From NCBI GenBank assembly GCA_013397865.1, contig VZTI01001178.1:531946-595945 (forward strand): a stretch of 64,000 nucleotides of DNA. The letters are read 5' to 3'. Each line of letters begins with the position of its first letter. The first letter of the stretch is position 1. A program made the translations under genes and the position numbers. This stretch comes from Struthidea cinerea. Lineage: Eukaryota; Chordata; Aves; Passeriformes; Corcoracidae. The notes beneath the pieces are model-generated. The model did no database searches and had not been told where the DNA came from. It worked only from the letters and a program-made list of their open reading frames with translations. Positions 44,601 to 58,000 of the stretch are shown in pieces.

Positions 44601-45496
44601 GACACAGCCTTGCTCAGGCTGTCTCCTAAGTAGACTTCAGCAGGAACATAAGGAATAACATCTTTTCCAGATAAATTTGAGTCTGATATAAATGTAAGTA
44701 TTTTCTGCAGAAAAACATGCTTCAGATTTCTCATCAATATTTATACATGAAGCTAAACCAAGCTTTTTAAGTTGCTTCTAGATAATATATGATGGTAACT
44801 TGACAATAACACAATTTTACAAGTTATGTATGATGCATAAAAGCACATAAATATTACTGACTGTCAGAGGATCAGGTTTCTGGTGTCTGGGGAGAAGATG
44901 GAAGTTATTCCAGCACAGTCTTCCCTGGATTCCCTCAAGTCTTGCCCTGGATCATCACATGCAGATGAGAAAAGCAGCAAGGCTGAGGGAAAACAAACCA
45001 GAATTGACAACATCACACCAGCAAAAGCATCACCAGCGTGGTCTGAAATAATCTGCCAATACAGGAGCAATAAAACAGCATCAAAGCTCTTGGAAACATC
45101 AGGTAGTGCCACAAAGATGCAAACATTTTAGAGACTGCGCATTGGAACTCTGGAAAACAGCTCTTAGACTCAATAATATTTTTTTCTTATTTTCTTTTGT
45201 ACTCTTTTTACCTTTATCTGTGCAGGACTTGTGTCATTACCCTGCTCTGTTCACTGCAGCACAGAATGGTGATACCTGAGGCTGGACAGGACTCTTCACT
45301 ACTTCTGTGGGAGCTGCTTTCCAAGGAAACATGGGGGGAATTTAAATAAAAAGAATACATTGGAGACCACATGGAATTTGCATGCAAAGCAGGGAAGAAT
45401 TCCAATTGTTCCTGGTTTATTGGTAGGGACAACCACTGAAATAATTCCAGAAGAGCTATAAACAAAGAGAGAGAGCTTGGAAAGGAGGCAGAGCTG
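41601..45496. other. Intergenic; one CR1 scrap and AT-rich stretches
   Basis: A 40-bp CR1 scrap is at 42190-42230 (cttggaagggacctcacag). A short hairpin with arms CCCAGTCAGT/ACTGACTGGG is at 44068-44095. 44330-44870 is AT-rich and repeat-free. No gene was found. Confidence 0.55.
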
Positions 45497-45702
45497 TGAC
45501 CACTGGATCACTGAGGTTGAAAAAGCCCTCCAGGGTCATCGAGTCCAGCCTGTGCATGATCCCCACCTTTTCCCCAGCCCACAGCGCTGAGTGCCACATC
45601 CAGGCCTTCCTTGGACACCTCCAGGGATGGGGACTCCAAACCTCCCTGGGCAGCCCCTTTCCATGAAGAAATTCCTCCTGATCCCCAGGACAGATGTGCC
45701 AG
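45497..45702 (-). repeat. CR1 LINE 3' region
   Basis: 'ggatcactgaggttgaaaaa', 'agccctccagggtcatcgag', 'tgagtgccacatccaggcct' and 'cctccctgggcagccccttt' represent a reverse-complemented CR1 tail. On sequence it is the closest relative of the copy at 20838-21108. Confidence 0.88.
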
Positions 45703-47828
45703 GGAAGCCCATCTCCCACAGCCTGGACCTCGCCATCATCTCCAAACCCAAGGTGAGATCTTCACCCCGTCATCTTCACAAACCAGACTTTCCTGGCCCT
45801 CCCTGTCCCAGGAGCTTCTGATCCATTTAGCCAGGGGAGAGCCTCTTCCTCACAGGCACGGACCTCTCACGCCTGGCGTCTCCCAACACCTTCTCCAACG
45901 TGCAGAGCAGTATTTGTAGTCACAGCAGGTAAACGAGCTGTGGACAGGGAACACAACGAATTTAATGGCATGAATTATTTACACACACATTCAGCAAAGC
46001 CATCTTGCTACACAGCAGTCCCAGCAGCTGGGATTATTAATTTATAATCCAACTACAGCTATATTAAATCCAACGAGGCTTCCATAAAAACTTAACTGTG
46101 GAGCCACAGGAAATAGTGCCCAGCACATCCCGGCAGTACAACAGGGCTCTCCAGCAAAGCCTCAGCTGAAAATCCATCACATCTCTTGGGATATGGAGAA
46201 ACATCCACTGGGTTCCAGTTTGCACCCAGGCACCTCCTTGCCTGCAGTGCCCATCCAAACAATGCACCTGAAGTAGGATTTGCCTTTAAGGTTCTAAAAT
46301 AGCCCCAAATTCCTCCCTTTCCAACAGCGCCAACACCTCCCCTTCCCTAGGGAGCAAAACCCTTGGAGAGGTAACAGGGAGCATCCCCCACTCCTGCAAT
46401 GTCCCCTCTGGGCCCCACTCACCTGATGGGAGCAGGGGAAAAAGGGACACCCCAAAGGGAGAGCAGGAGAAGCCTTTGGGGGTGGGACAACACAGGGTTT
46501 GATGAGAAGCTGCAGAGCACGAGGAAGAAAGGGAGGGAACTGGAAACACCTGAGCAGAGAGTCCGGGAGAATGAAATGGGGCACGAGCACAACCACAGCA
46601 GAGTCAGAGTGGGGAGTGGGGAATTCAGGGAAACCAGGGAAGCAGAGTGGTCCAGTTCCCCATGGAACACGAAATGCAGGTAGTAAGTCTGTAAGGAGAA
46701 ACCTGGTCAGCAATAGGAAGCCTGCAGGCTGGGAATGGATGAGGAATTGGGAAGGCTGAGCATGGAAGAACATGAGGAGCTCCATAGCATCACGGGGCAG
46801 CTTTAACCACAGCCTTTAACGTTGGGTGTTTATGTGACAGACACCCCATCCTGTCCTGCAGTCAAACACGGCTTTATAGAAACACGGGCTTGTCCCAGGC
46901 TGTAACCAGGGGCTCCACATTCCTAAATCCTGCTGTGTGTTCTGTGCCTTCTGCAAAGAAACAGAAGCCACCACTCCAGGCATGTTCCCAGCACACTGTT
47001 CATCCCAGTAAACACATTAACAGCTGCACTGCTGCATCCTCAGCTGCTTTTTCACCCACTTGGTGGCTGAGGCAGCAAATTAATCTCCATACAGTAGGAA
47101 TTCAGTTCCCCCTCATGACTGGAAACCCTCCCTACTGCACTGTGAGCAGCCTGAAAGGATTTCTGACAGCACAACCTCGTGGCACAGCAACACTGCTGCT
47201 AACTCTGCCCAAGATCCCAGGGCAGGGTGGATTGCCTGTTCCTGGTGACTCTGAGTGTTCCTGTTGTCAGGAGAGGGGTTTGGTGCCTCCTGAGCACACA
47301 AATGATCTCACTTTGGGGCTGGAGAAAAGACCCCCAGAGGCACTTCAGCCCTGCCGAGTGCTGGGGAGGGAGCACATGCTCAGCCCAGCACTGCAGCTCT
47401 TTCTGTGCCTCCACAGGTACATTCCTGGCACTTGCAGGACGCCTGTGCTTGACCTACTTAGGGATCGCTCTGTGGCACTGCACAGGTCAATCCTAAGCCC
47501 CACAGCTCCCTTTTCCTGGGCAGGAGAAGCATCCTGCTGTGCCAGCACCGAGCTGCCCCCCTGTGCCCCTCCCTTTAGTGATGGTTTGGGGTTGCTCTTT
47601 GCTCCCTGCCCTGAACTGGGATGAGGTGAGGTTTAACTGCTGCAAGTCCCTCACGAGGAGCACCCGGTGTCACTGCTGTGATTTCCCTGCTGGCCTGACC
47701 TGATGCTCTCAGAGCCCTGCTGAGGTGCAGGGAAGGCTCTGCCCATGGACCCCGACAGGTAGGTGGCAGTCCCAGAGCTTCCCTAAATGAATAATAGCTG
47801 AAAAAACAAAACAATTGTTGATTTTTTT
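45703..47828. other. Intergenic; unexplained 244-residue open frame
   Basis: No recognised gene. The frame 46890-47624 (+) is the longest one downstream of ARHGAP32 that does not fall in a repeat. Its composition (Cys/Pro/Ser-rich, no domain) looks like chance. Confidence 0.5.
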
Positions 47829-48340
47829 TGACGGGATACCCTTCCTTCTCGGACCAGGGTAGAAGAGAGCAGAGGAGGCTGCTGTTCTGCAAAGTTCTTT
47901 ATTTCATAGTCTCATAGTTTCTTGAAGGCAGAGTTCGAAGGGGGTTACAAGATAAAGCCAAGCAGCAACAGCAGCAGCAGCAAAACAGCAGCAGCAAACA
48001 GCATCTTCTTCTAATTTCCCATAATGCCTTATTATTCTTATATCTTTTCTCACAGAAGTGTGGATTATATTTGTTAATTAACCAATGAAATCAATACACG
48101 ATTCTGGTTTTTCTTTTCTTTAACTATCCTGGTCTAACTCTAACAGCCATAAGCATTACATAGGTATTACACAGATTTGCGTATACAATTTTTATCAGCT
48201 CTTATTGTTTATGTGAACATTATATCTAAAAAATGTGAACAATATCGTTCTATCTATATTTTGTCTAAAATAAAGAATTCTGTGAAAAGGCAACACTGCT
48301 GCAGAAAGAACTGCGTTTAAGGTCTCTGCTGCAGCTTTTT
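47829..48340 (-). mobile_element. Probable solo ERV LTR (ERVK-like)
   Basis: On the minus strand the sequence has a CCAAT-type ATTGGTTAATTA, a TATA-like GATATAAG (complement of about 48036-48045), an AATAAA (complement of 47898-47903) and an end ...GGGTATCCCGTCA at 47829, the order U3-R-U5. The predicted R region contains a CAG/CTG trinucleotide run at 47962-48002. The U3 end is not resolved (about 48340-48420) and no clear target-site duplication was found. No coding region accompanies it. Confidence 0.55.
47962..48002. repeat. Interrupted CAG trinucleotide repeat
   Basis: CAG units, with CAA and AAA interruptions, form a 40-bp run inside the LTR at 47829-48340. Confidence 0.85.
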
Positions 48341-51300
48341 AATGTTTAAGGCACTTAGCAGGTATTTCTACTGAAAGTTAAAAATCTACATTTCTATTTT
48401 ACTTTGGTATGACTTCATGTATCTCAGCTTGTCCAAAGGTTTTAATTCAACTCCTGTGCTTTGGCTTCCATCTGGGCCTAAGTCCAGAGAAGCCTTCATT
48501 CCAACAACAATCACCAAAACAAAAAGGAAATTATCCATTAGCTGCAAATACTGGAAAGGCAGGAAGGTTAATGATCCCAGCAGGGTGGAAATTCTCCGGT
48601 GTCAGGGATTTCAGGCAGCATAAAAAGCAGCTTCGTACTGAATTTGGGAGGGGAGAGAAGAGACAGTGGCTTCCAGGTGTCCAGAGAATCCAGTGGGACA
48701 AGCAGGAGGCAAAGCCTTGGAAAGGTGCTGCCCTTGTGGTGCCAAAGAGGAGGAGAAACCCCCAAAGCCACCTCAATGCCAGTTCTGCCAAACAGGGGAA
48801 GGACCCACTCTGCCACCAGCACCTCTCTCCAGAAGTGCTGCGGTTTCCAGCAGTTTTCCTGCCTGCACAAGCAGGGGATTTGCAAGCCCTGGGAGCTCCG
48901 TGCCTCAGTTTCCCTCTCACAGATGGGTCACGGAGGGCCAGTGGGCCCTAAGCAGGTCTAAGAGCAAGGTGGGCAGTACCCCACTGGAATCACTGCTTTT
49001 TGTGCTATCACAGCCCTGTCAGCAGCTGAGGAGGAGGCCAGAGAGCTTAACAGAGGGCTCATAAAAAGTTCTCAGACCCAGTAAGTTTCCATACAAACCT
49101 GTTTTTAACATTTATCCCATTACCTGCCTGCTCTGTGCTTCAGTTCCTCCCTCTGCACAAATGGAAAGTGGCACCAGGCACCCATGGAACGCTTTGGAAC
49201 ACAAACCCCTGAAACGCCAGCTACAGGTTGTGTGACTGCTGTGACCAAGGAATGCAGCCTTTAGGGGGGCTGGGGCTAAAGGGGCTTTGGCAAGAACCCC
49301 AGGGGCAGAGCAGGATGGGATTGGGTTAGACTGGCCACATCTCAGTGCTCAGCAAAGCAAAAAGCACCTCGTGACAAAGACACAACTCGGTCACTGCCTG
49401 GTGCACTCATCCTTCACCAACACTGGCAGCACAGCCAGACCCTAAAGCACAGCAAAACCACCCAAACAGCCACTCCGAGTGCATAAATCCCACCTCAAGA
49501 AGGGTACCAGCACGGGGCACCCTAAGGAAAGTAATTACGCACAGGCTGAGGCCCTCAGAACAAAGCCAGCTTGGTTTTTCCACATACACAATAAGGGCAG
49601 CTCTCAAACCCCTTCCAGTTTTCCTCCCCTCCCGCTGCTCTGTGGCTGCTCCTTTTCCTCAGGGAAGCAGGGCAGGAGGCAGCACGGGGCCTGAACCTGT
49701 CCCTGCCAAGCTCAAAACAGCAGAGAAGTCAAGGAGAAGCCCCCCATGTCCATCAGATTTCAGCCCCTCCAGCCAAACCAAAGCTGTTTTCTTCCCAGAG
49801 CAAAACCAAGTTCAACCCACACTTCATCACAGGACAACAAACGAGGGACCCCAGTAACCTCTGCTCTCTCAGCACCTGCAGGGAGTCCTCCTGAGGGCCT
49901 GGGGAGGTACCTGGGAGCAAAACCACATTGCTCCCACTCAGTGACTCTGGTTTTTGGGGGTTAGAGCTGAAATCCACCCAAAATAATCCAGTGGGGTTTA
50001 TGAGGACTTTGGAAAATGTCAACTCAATTCATAGCATCTCAAAACCAAGCAAGCTTTTACATGTTTCCACTCTGTCCACAAAAACGTGAGTTGAGAATTC
50101 CCATTTGCTCTCTTTTTCTTCTATTTTTCCCTTTTGCAGAGTGCCAGGGGAAGAAACAAGCAGATTTTATTTTCAAGTTCTTGTTCAAGACTGTAATGAA
50201 AACTCGGGGATTATTTTTTCATGAAAAGGTCCACTTAGGAACAAGGCAATTCTCTTCCCTTTTGGGAAGAAATGGTTTCATTAAAAAACAATAAAAAGGT
50301 AAAATGGTACTTTCTAATGAGAAGTTGGAGTCTCTTCTTGAGTTATTAAGTAGCAGCCCAAGCCACACAAACACACTTTGTTATCCTCCCCAGTGTCCAC
50401 CCTTGCAGAGGGAAAATTCCTGCCAGTACTTTGGAGTTACCAGCAGTACTTTAGTTAGGAAAAGATAAAAATCTGTCTGGCACACAATCTGCATTTGTGA
50501 TTTACAGTCCGGCTTTGGAGGCTTAGCCCAGGTCAAAGCTCAGCTCTGCCTCACTCAGCAGGGGATGTGAGCCGTGGTCCTGCCTTTGTGATTCCAGCAG
50601 GGCTGTGGAGGGAGGAATCTGGATGGGGAATTATCTCGGTTTTGGAGACAAATTTCAGGAGAAAACACCCTGGAATAAGCGTTCAGAGTGTTTCTGTCTC
50701 GCAGCAGCTCTCAGAAGGCAGAGGTTTAGTCCAGATGGATGCTGTAGGTGAAGCACTCACCATCCCGCAACTCACAGAATTCCCAGGAAGGCTCAGCTGT
50801 CACAGCCAGGTCACAGTGTCCCCGGAGCACAGGGCTGGCAGCAGCAGGACACACAGCCACAGCCCATGGCCTGGCAACAGAGAGCAGCAGGAGCATTTCT
50901 GGGGAAAGCCAAGGTGGGAAGGGGCAGGGTAAATGCCAGGAGGTGGTGCTGCCTCAGCTGCGGCGCTGCACCGGTGACGCATCCCGGGGACAGTGCTGGC
51001 TGTCCCTGCGTGTCCCCAGCTGGGAAACAGTTCGGGCCAGGTCCCTAATCCAGCACTGCCACGTGTGACCCTGCAGCAGTGGCCTCAGAGGTGCCGTGAT
51101 GGCAGCACAAGGGAGGTGACCCTGATGCCACCGAGCAGGACTATCTGCAACCCACAGGTCTGCTCTTTGCTGCTGTAGCTTCAGACAGGCCCTCGCTGGC
51201 TGGGGCTGGCACGGAGCCCCTCAGCAGAGGGCAGTGCCACCACCACTGTATTTATAACCTGGTATCAGGGCTCTCCACCCAGGCCTGAAATCCCTTTCTA

Positions 51301-51871
51301 TTCTGAGCCGTGCAAGAGGAGAAGGGCAGAGGTCCTGCCCCAGAGAATTCTCAATTTAAGCAGCCTGCAGGCAGGGACAAAGACTTTGGAGTGAGGTGGA
51401 CACACAAATATGATCTGATAACTGAATACCTGTTTGCTCCCTCTGTTGCTGACCAAAAAAGTGTTTCCAAAAATTTGCAAGTCCAGAAATTCTGTTCAGA
51501 GCCACAGAATGAGTCTGTCCCTAAAGCACTCAAGGCCTGTAAGCTTTAATCAGCCATCCCCTCACCCTGTGGTCTGGCAGCACAGGGGCCCTGCTGCTCG
51601 GGCAGCTTCAGAACTGTTGGGCTCCCTCCCTGGTGACTGAAGTTCTCCCAGCACCTCATTACCACCTCTCCCAGCTGCCTGCCCCACATCAAAGGGGTTT
51701 CCTGAGGCTTCAACAACCATCCCCCTGCTTCCAGCAGAAAGCTGTTGTAAGCTTTTTTGGGGAAGAACTGATTTAAGGGAGCTGAAATAGGATTTGCCCA
51801 TAGAGGAGGAAGCTGCAGTTTTGCATCCCACCATGCACAGTGGAGGATGATCCCTGCAGTCAGTGGGGAAG
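48341..51871. other. Intergenic; MIR-like remnants
   Basis: 'gtgcctcagtttccctctca' followed by 'cagatgg' (48900-48926) and 'gtgcttcagttcctccctct' (49135-49154) resemble the MIR SINE 3' half. Both are short, so they may be chance or very old. No gene was found. Confidence 0.4.
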
Positions 51872-52045
51872 AGAATCACGGAATCCCAGAGCCATTTGGG
51901 TTGGAATGGCGCTTAAAGCCCATCTCATTCCACCCCCTGCCATGGGCAGGGACACCTTCCACTATCCCAGAGTGCTCCAAGCCCCGTCCAACCTGGCCTT
52001 GGACTTCCAGGGATCTGGGGGCAGCCACAGCTGCTCTGGGTCCCC
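51872..52045 (-). repeat. CR1 LINE 3'-end fragment
   Basis: 'aatcacggaatcccagagcc', 'tttgggttggaatggcgctt', 'aaagcccatctcattccacc' and 'cagggacaccttccactatc' form a clean reverse-complemented CR1 terminus. It is among the least diverged copies in the window. Confidence 0.9.
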
Positions 52046-55000
52046 CATCCCGTGTGAGTACTGGCAGTTCCAGTGCTGCTGCTGGGAAGCCCTGGAGGCT
52101 CAGGCTTTGCTGTGGACTGATAACACAATTATTTATCTCGAGTGGATGGAAGTGCAATCAAGACAGAGCCTTTCAAAGCATCTTGAGACAGGGAAATTGA
52201 GCTCCCAGACCCAAACAGGTCTTGCTAAGGAGTACAAGGGTGACCGTGCAGACCTGCCTGCTCTGTGGCAGATTTTCATCACTGCTATTCATCCTGGAGC
52301 AGAAATTTTAAAGGGAATAAGTGAGCCCTTATTTCCCAGCACTGAAATGCCTTTAGGCATCACATACAGGGTGATTTGCCTCGCTGGAATGTTCTGTGTC
52401 TGTGGTGGGCCTTGTGACAGTCCCTGTGTGCCCTGTGGAGCAGGGGGATGGGGTGGACAAGCACATGAAGTGCTGGAGCCTGTGAGCTCGCCCAGCACAT
52501 CCAAGCACATCCACAGCCCAAGGGCAGGAGCCAGGGAGCTGTGCCCCTCACACACACGTGGGAATGGCCATTCCCATGGAACGCTGCTGTGCAAAGCCAG
52601 GAGGGCTGAGCTGCCTCTGTCTGACTCCTGCTGAGCCCTGCTTCAGGCAGCTTTTCAGGACAAATAATTAAAGATGGGCTCCAAATCCATGAATCAAAGA
52701 GAGAAAGACCTTGGATATGGGAACAAAAGGAAGAAAAAAAGACTTGAAAGTCTGCCCTGTGCTGTACAGTGCTCAGACAGGTTCTTTGCAGGCACAATTG
52801 TGTTCAGGAACAGCCTGCCGAGACTCTGTGAGCTCCCTGGGAACACAGGTGGGGGAGGCTTTGAATCTCCGGGTGCTTTTGTGGCTCTGAGTGCTTTCCT
52901 CTGCTCTTAAATCGCAGCCGTTCTTTCCTGCACGGCTTGCCAGGGAAAAGCAAAGGCTGGGAGTTCCCCAGGGAAAAGCTGCCGAGCGGAGGGGACGTGA
53001 CAAGCTCTGACAAAATACCACGGGAGAGCAGCGGGGAAATTTTCCTCCACAGTCCACGGCCATGAGGAGAAAATGAACCAAGAGCAGACCTCCAGGAATG
53101 ACCCCTCTTGAGCATTAACGTTTCATCAGCATCAGTGAGGTCACAGAAGAGAGGGAGATTTCCCATCCCACACCAAAGGAGAAACCGAGGCACCAGAGGG
53201 GGAAGGTCCGTATGGATGGAAATCCTTCCCAACCAACACCCCCAGGGGACACTTTCCTGCCAGGAAGCCAAGCTGTGTTAGTTTATGAGCGGCATCTTTC
53301 TGCTGCTTTCCAGCCCCACGCCCCAGCTGCCTGCTGGGTTGGGCTCCAAAGGTGATGCCCAAAGCCAGGAAAGCCCCTGGCTCTGCAGGAAACCTCCAAT
53401 TAAATGGGGGTGGCCAGGGCTTCAAACAGCCCTGGAATTCATCACTCCTCAACCAGGGAGGTTTCTTGCTTTGAGGAGGCCAGACAGGTGCTTTTGCAAG
53501 CTTTAGACCAAATTATCTCCCCAAGTTTGTCAGAGCTCCTCGGTGAGGATTTTCAGGCTGAAGAGGAGGGGGAGGAAGGTCTGTGGAGCCCTCAAACCAC
53601 ACAAGCCTCTGGAGAAGAGAGAGTGAGTTCCCAGAGCCTGACTGCCCCAGGAACAGGCTCTGGCAGGAGATTGAAGAGCTCTGCCCCTGGCTGCTGCTCA
53701 GAGTGATGCTCTTGCTTTCTGTTTTTTTATCCCCAAACCTCTTAACCTGCTCTCGCACACTGCAGAGCTGGGAGCCTTTTGTTAACTATTTCCTGCTCCG
53801 GTTTCCATGGAAAACGGAAAGTCACATGCACCATCTCCCAAGAGATGACAGAAATGCCTCTGGCCTAACAATCCCTTTAACAAATGAGGCCAAAGAGAAA
53901 AACCATCAAGATGCAAACCAGGGATTTCAAGTCCACCTGCTCAAGTGCCACAAACCCTCAGTATTTTAGAATAATCAAGTGCTAAAAAATTCCCAAGCTG
54001 TTTAGGTAAGTCCACACTGAGGCATTCTTTCCCCCAAAAAGGGAAAAAAGGAGGCATTAAGCTTGTATATTGCTAAAATGCTGGAGGGAAGTGTAATATA
54101 TTGTGATTTAAAGCATTTGATCTCACTTTTCCCTGGTGACACACTTCTAATTCTCGCTATTTCTAAGCTTTGGGCCAAGGTCCCATCTGTCACACCAGTA
54201 CCTGTCTTTCCTGAAGTTTCAGCTCATTTCCCCAGGGCTCCTGCTGGCTCCTGAATAACACAATCCACCAGCAGGACACCTGGCAGCATCCAAAGTCCTC
54301 TGAGTGAGAGGCCCAGTGCCCAAAGCTGGGGTGTCCAGAGGGGCGTGCCTGATTTGAGCTCTTTGCAGTGCTGTTTGAAGCCTGATTTCATCACCTTTGA
54401 GTCTCAGCTTCTATGAGATCTGTAAGAAACCCCTGAATTTCTCTATCTGATCACCCCAAGATGGCACAGAAGGGAAATTCAAGAACTAGTGATGTTTGCA
54501 AACCCGCATGTGTTTCTGTTCTCTGCAGGCACTCACACAAGGCCTCCTCACTCAGTTTTAGGCTAAAAGGAGCTCTTATTCCAGTGGCTTCAGATGAGCA
54601 GCGTTTGCCCCATGACACCTAAAGAACAGGGGTCAGCTGAGGTTCAAGGTCCCAGAATGAGAAGCAATATGATGAAGACCCCAAGTTGTGAGGAGCTGAG
54701 GGTGAGAGGAGGCCCTGTGAGGAGCGAGAGCTCCTGTTAATCCGTGCAGCAGCAGAGTGGTGCGTGGGGCTGCTCCGGGGGCAGATTCCATGGAGTCTGT
54801 CTGGTTCTAAAGTGGAACTCTTAATGAAACAAAAGTGCAGTGCTCTAAATTTAGATGCTCTGTTAATGCCTTTAAAAGCCACGGAGTGGCTGAAATCTCA
54901 CTCAGAGCGGTTGCTCCCATCAGGCCAAACCTGAAATCCTGGAGCCAGTGGTGAAAATCTCACGGGTTTGAGTGCTGAGCACACTTTTGCTGTCCCTTCC

Positions 55001-58000
55001 CATCCTTGGTGGCCCTTCCAGTGGTTGCTGTGTGCTCCAAGGTGACACAACCCACAGCTGTTAATACCTGCAATTCCATTTTATGCTTTAGCCTTTCTGG
55101 CAGCAGAGCAGCAAGGCTGGAGCTGGAGTTGAGCGAGACAGCAAATAAACAGCAGGCCAGAGAGCTGCAATGCAAAGAGATACCCATCTTTCAATATCAG
55201 TTCTGTTAGTCTAATACCCTTTGCTTGTGTTGCAAAACAGCTTCTCTCTTGCACTCCAGCTACAGCCACATCAGATGGGCCATAAATCATGGAATAATAC
55301 AGGCAGGAACTGGGACTTGTCTGGTAAATCACTTTTTGCTTGTAATATGCTGATCTCTGTGGGATGGGGATGGATGAGATCCCTGGATTGGAGGCAGTGC
55401 TGTGCTATGACAGTTATACCTGAGGGATGTTCATAGCAAACCCATGCTGCGATTTATTGTTTAGTCAGAAAAACTCCCCTTGATTTATAAATATTTCACC
55501 TGAGAAGAACATCCACGCTAAATCCAAGCACACAGACAAGCTTCCCAGTGCCCAGGGATAATCAAAGAGGATCGGCTGGATGGATGCTGGGGGCTCCAGA
55601 GGGACTCCAGAGCTGCAGCTCCTCCACAATGAAGCCCATTAAAACAAACGAGAGTGCGGCTCACACTTTTCCATAGGATCACTGCTAGGTGTTAATCTAC
55701 CCTGTATTCCCCATTCCAGCTGAGAGGTGAGGTGACGATCCGGGGTCAAAAAGTGCTCTCGGCTATTGTGTATAGAATCAGGAGAGGTGCAATCCTTGCA
55801 GCGTTAAAGAACAAATTACCAGCTCACCTGTCCTGCCCAACTGCCTCCTCTCGCATAAGGTCAGGAAGCTCAGAGTGCGGCGTTAATAAAACAAACCCGG
55901 CTCCCATCACTCACTCCCGGCCGGGTTTCTCTGTTCCAGACACCTCTTGCTGCCAACAGCCCCGTGCTATTTTTACGGAGCAAATCCTTTCACGGCTCCG
56001 CTTCCCTGTGCTGCCCACTTGATGTGTTGTTCACACCTCGTTTACTCTTCACACCCCTCAAGGACCTGGCGGATCGGCGTGAAAGGATCCCTCCCCTGGA
56101 CAGCCCTGTGCTCCGATAGGAACGGGAAAACAAATCGGAACCAGAGTTGCTGTCAGCACTTGTGGCTCGGGGAGGGGGGGGACGGCAGGGAAAAGGGCGA
56201 GGGAGGGGATCGTCACTCCTTCAGCTGCTCTCCTGATTGTCCCTTCTCTCCTTGTAACCAGTCTGGAGTGGGAGCCGCCAAGAAGAGCATCCCCTCAGCC
56301 AGGGCCTGAATTACTGCATCCAGGCTGTGACTTTCCTGCAATTTTCCATGTGGGAGCACAACCTTCCGGCAAGGGGTCCAACATAGTCACTGACAAATGC
56401 CCAACAAATGAGGAAGTTTAAGACTCACAGTCCCAAACGAATAATTTAATTATTGATCAAACTTTCCAGATGTGCTAAAGATTCCCTGTGTAATCACTGG
56501 GATCACGGGGCCCAGCCTGGGTCAGCTCATCCCAGAGTCTTTAAGGTTGCCATGCAGGAAACACATCCCTGTCTTTCACCACTTCCTAAGGCTTCAGCAA
56601 GATGTGCTCAAAGTGTGGCTACTAAACCAAGTATAGTCTTGGAAATGTTCCCAAAACATCCATCTCAGTGACAATTAGGTAAGAAATATGAATCCCTTGT
56701 TATCAGTTCGGAGTTTTTCCAGTAACTTTCTACTTAATCTTTGGAACGTGCACTATTCAAAGAGGGAGGACCACAAATTTAATTGGGATGGGAACAAATG
56801 CATAAGCCCAGTATAATTTGACTTTAAGGAATGACCCCAGTATTTAAAACCTATCAGTTTTGCCCTCCCACCTCAGTTATTAATAGCATAGGTGCAAAAG
56901 CAATCAGCCACTTCTCTTGGGATGACCCAAAGCTGCTGGGGTTGTGTGGGGCTCTGGAAGGGTATCTGGGCACCTGCAGGTCAGAACATTGTGTGCAGCC
57001 TGGCTGTGAGTTGCCACTCTAAGAATAAACACTTCCTAAAAATAAACCTTTGCTTTCCTGGCTTTCTTCCTTCCTTTGTTTTCTTTCTCTGTTTTCTTTC
57101 TCTCTTCTGCCCACCTATCCAGCAATCTTCTCATCTGCACTTTGTGAGGATTAAATATTCCAAAAATCCTCTCTCCAGCCTCCCAGTGCACAAGGAAAAC
57201 TACAGAACTTTTAAGTTCACTTTCTAAATCACTGATATGAAAATAAACCACTTTGGAGCCAGGCCTGTGTTTTACAATCATTTACAAAGCCTGTAATTCC
57301 ATCCTCGTAACCATCAGCAGACTGTGTAAGGAGTGAATCACTAAATTGATTTGGATGAGGAAAAGGCAGCTTTTCCACGTCAGAATTACAACAAGAAGAA
57401 TTTAGAACTTATTTTCAACTGAAAAAGAAATGAAATGGTTCAGAGACTACAGGACACTCACAGGCACGACTACCACAGTAGCACGAAGTTCAACATCATA
57501 AAGCCCTTTCCTTGTTGTCACTGCCAGTCGGGTGTCCCTCCACCCCTCAGTCTCCCTAAAAGAACAGCAATATTGGCACAAAAGGCATGAGAAATGTGTA
57601 AGACTTTCCTTTCTTGCACCCCCACTTCCCATTCTTCCTAAGGGAAAGTTCCAAGTCCAAGGGAAAGTTACCAATCCCCCACATGTCACATGTAAGGGGG
57701 TTTGGTTCTTTCCTCTGTCATGGTGAGCAGAGCCAAAATCTTCACCTGTGGCTGAGGGGTCATTTTGGAAATCCAGCTGGATCTGCCTCAAGGGCACCTG
57801 CTTTTCCCAAGGCATCCGTGCTGGATCTCACTCACAATTACCGCGCCCGTTTTGTACTCCGCCTCTCCTCTCCCTCATGCAGAGCAACGTCAGTTTAAGT
57901 GTTGTCATCCCAGCTTTTCTCTTCCCACAATCCAGCTCTTTCACATCAGCAGGGATGGAGGAGCCGTCCCCAAATGTATTAATTCATTGAATGTTTCCAA

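Noticed and set aside
51840..52634. 264-residue open frame (+)
   Set aside because: Its first third is antisense CR1 and the remainder has no recognisable domain.
57055..57110. Polypyrimidine tract considered as a splice acceptor region of an unknown gene
   Set aside because: No following open exon with a donor and no recognisable protein; low-complexity sequence is the simpler reading.
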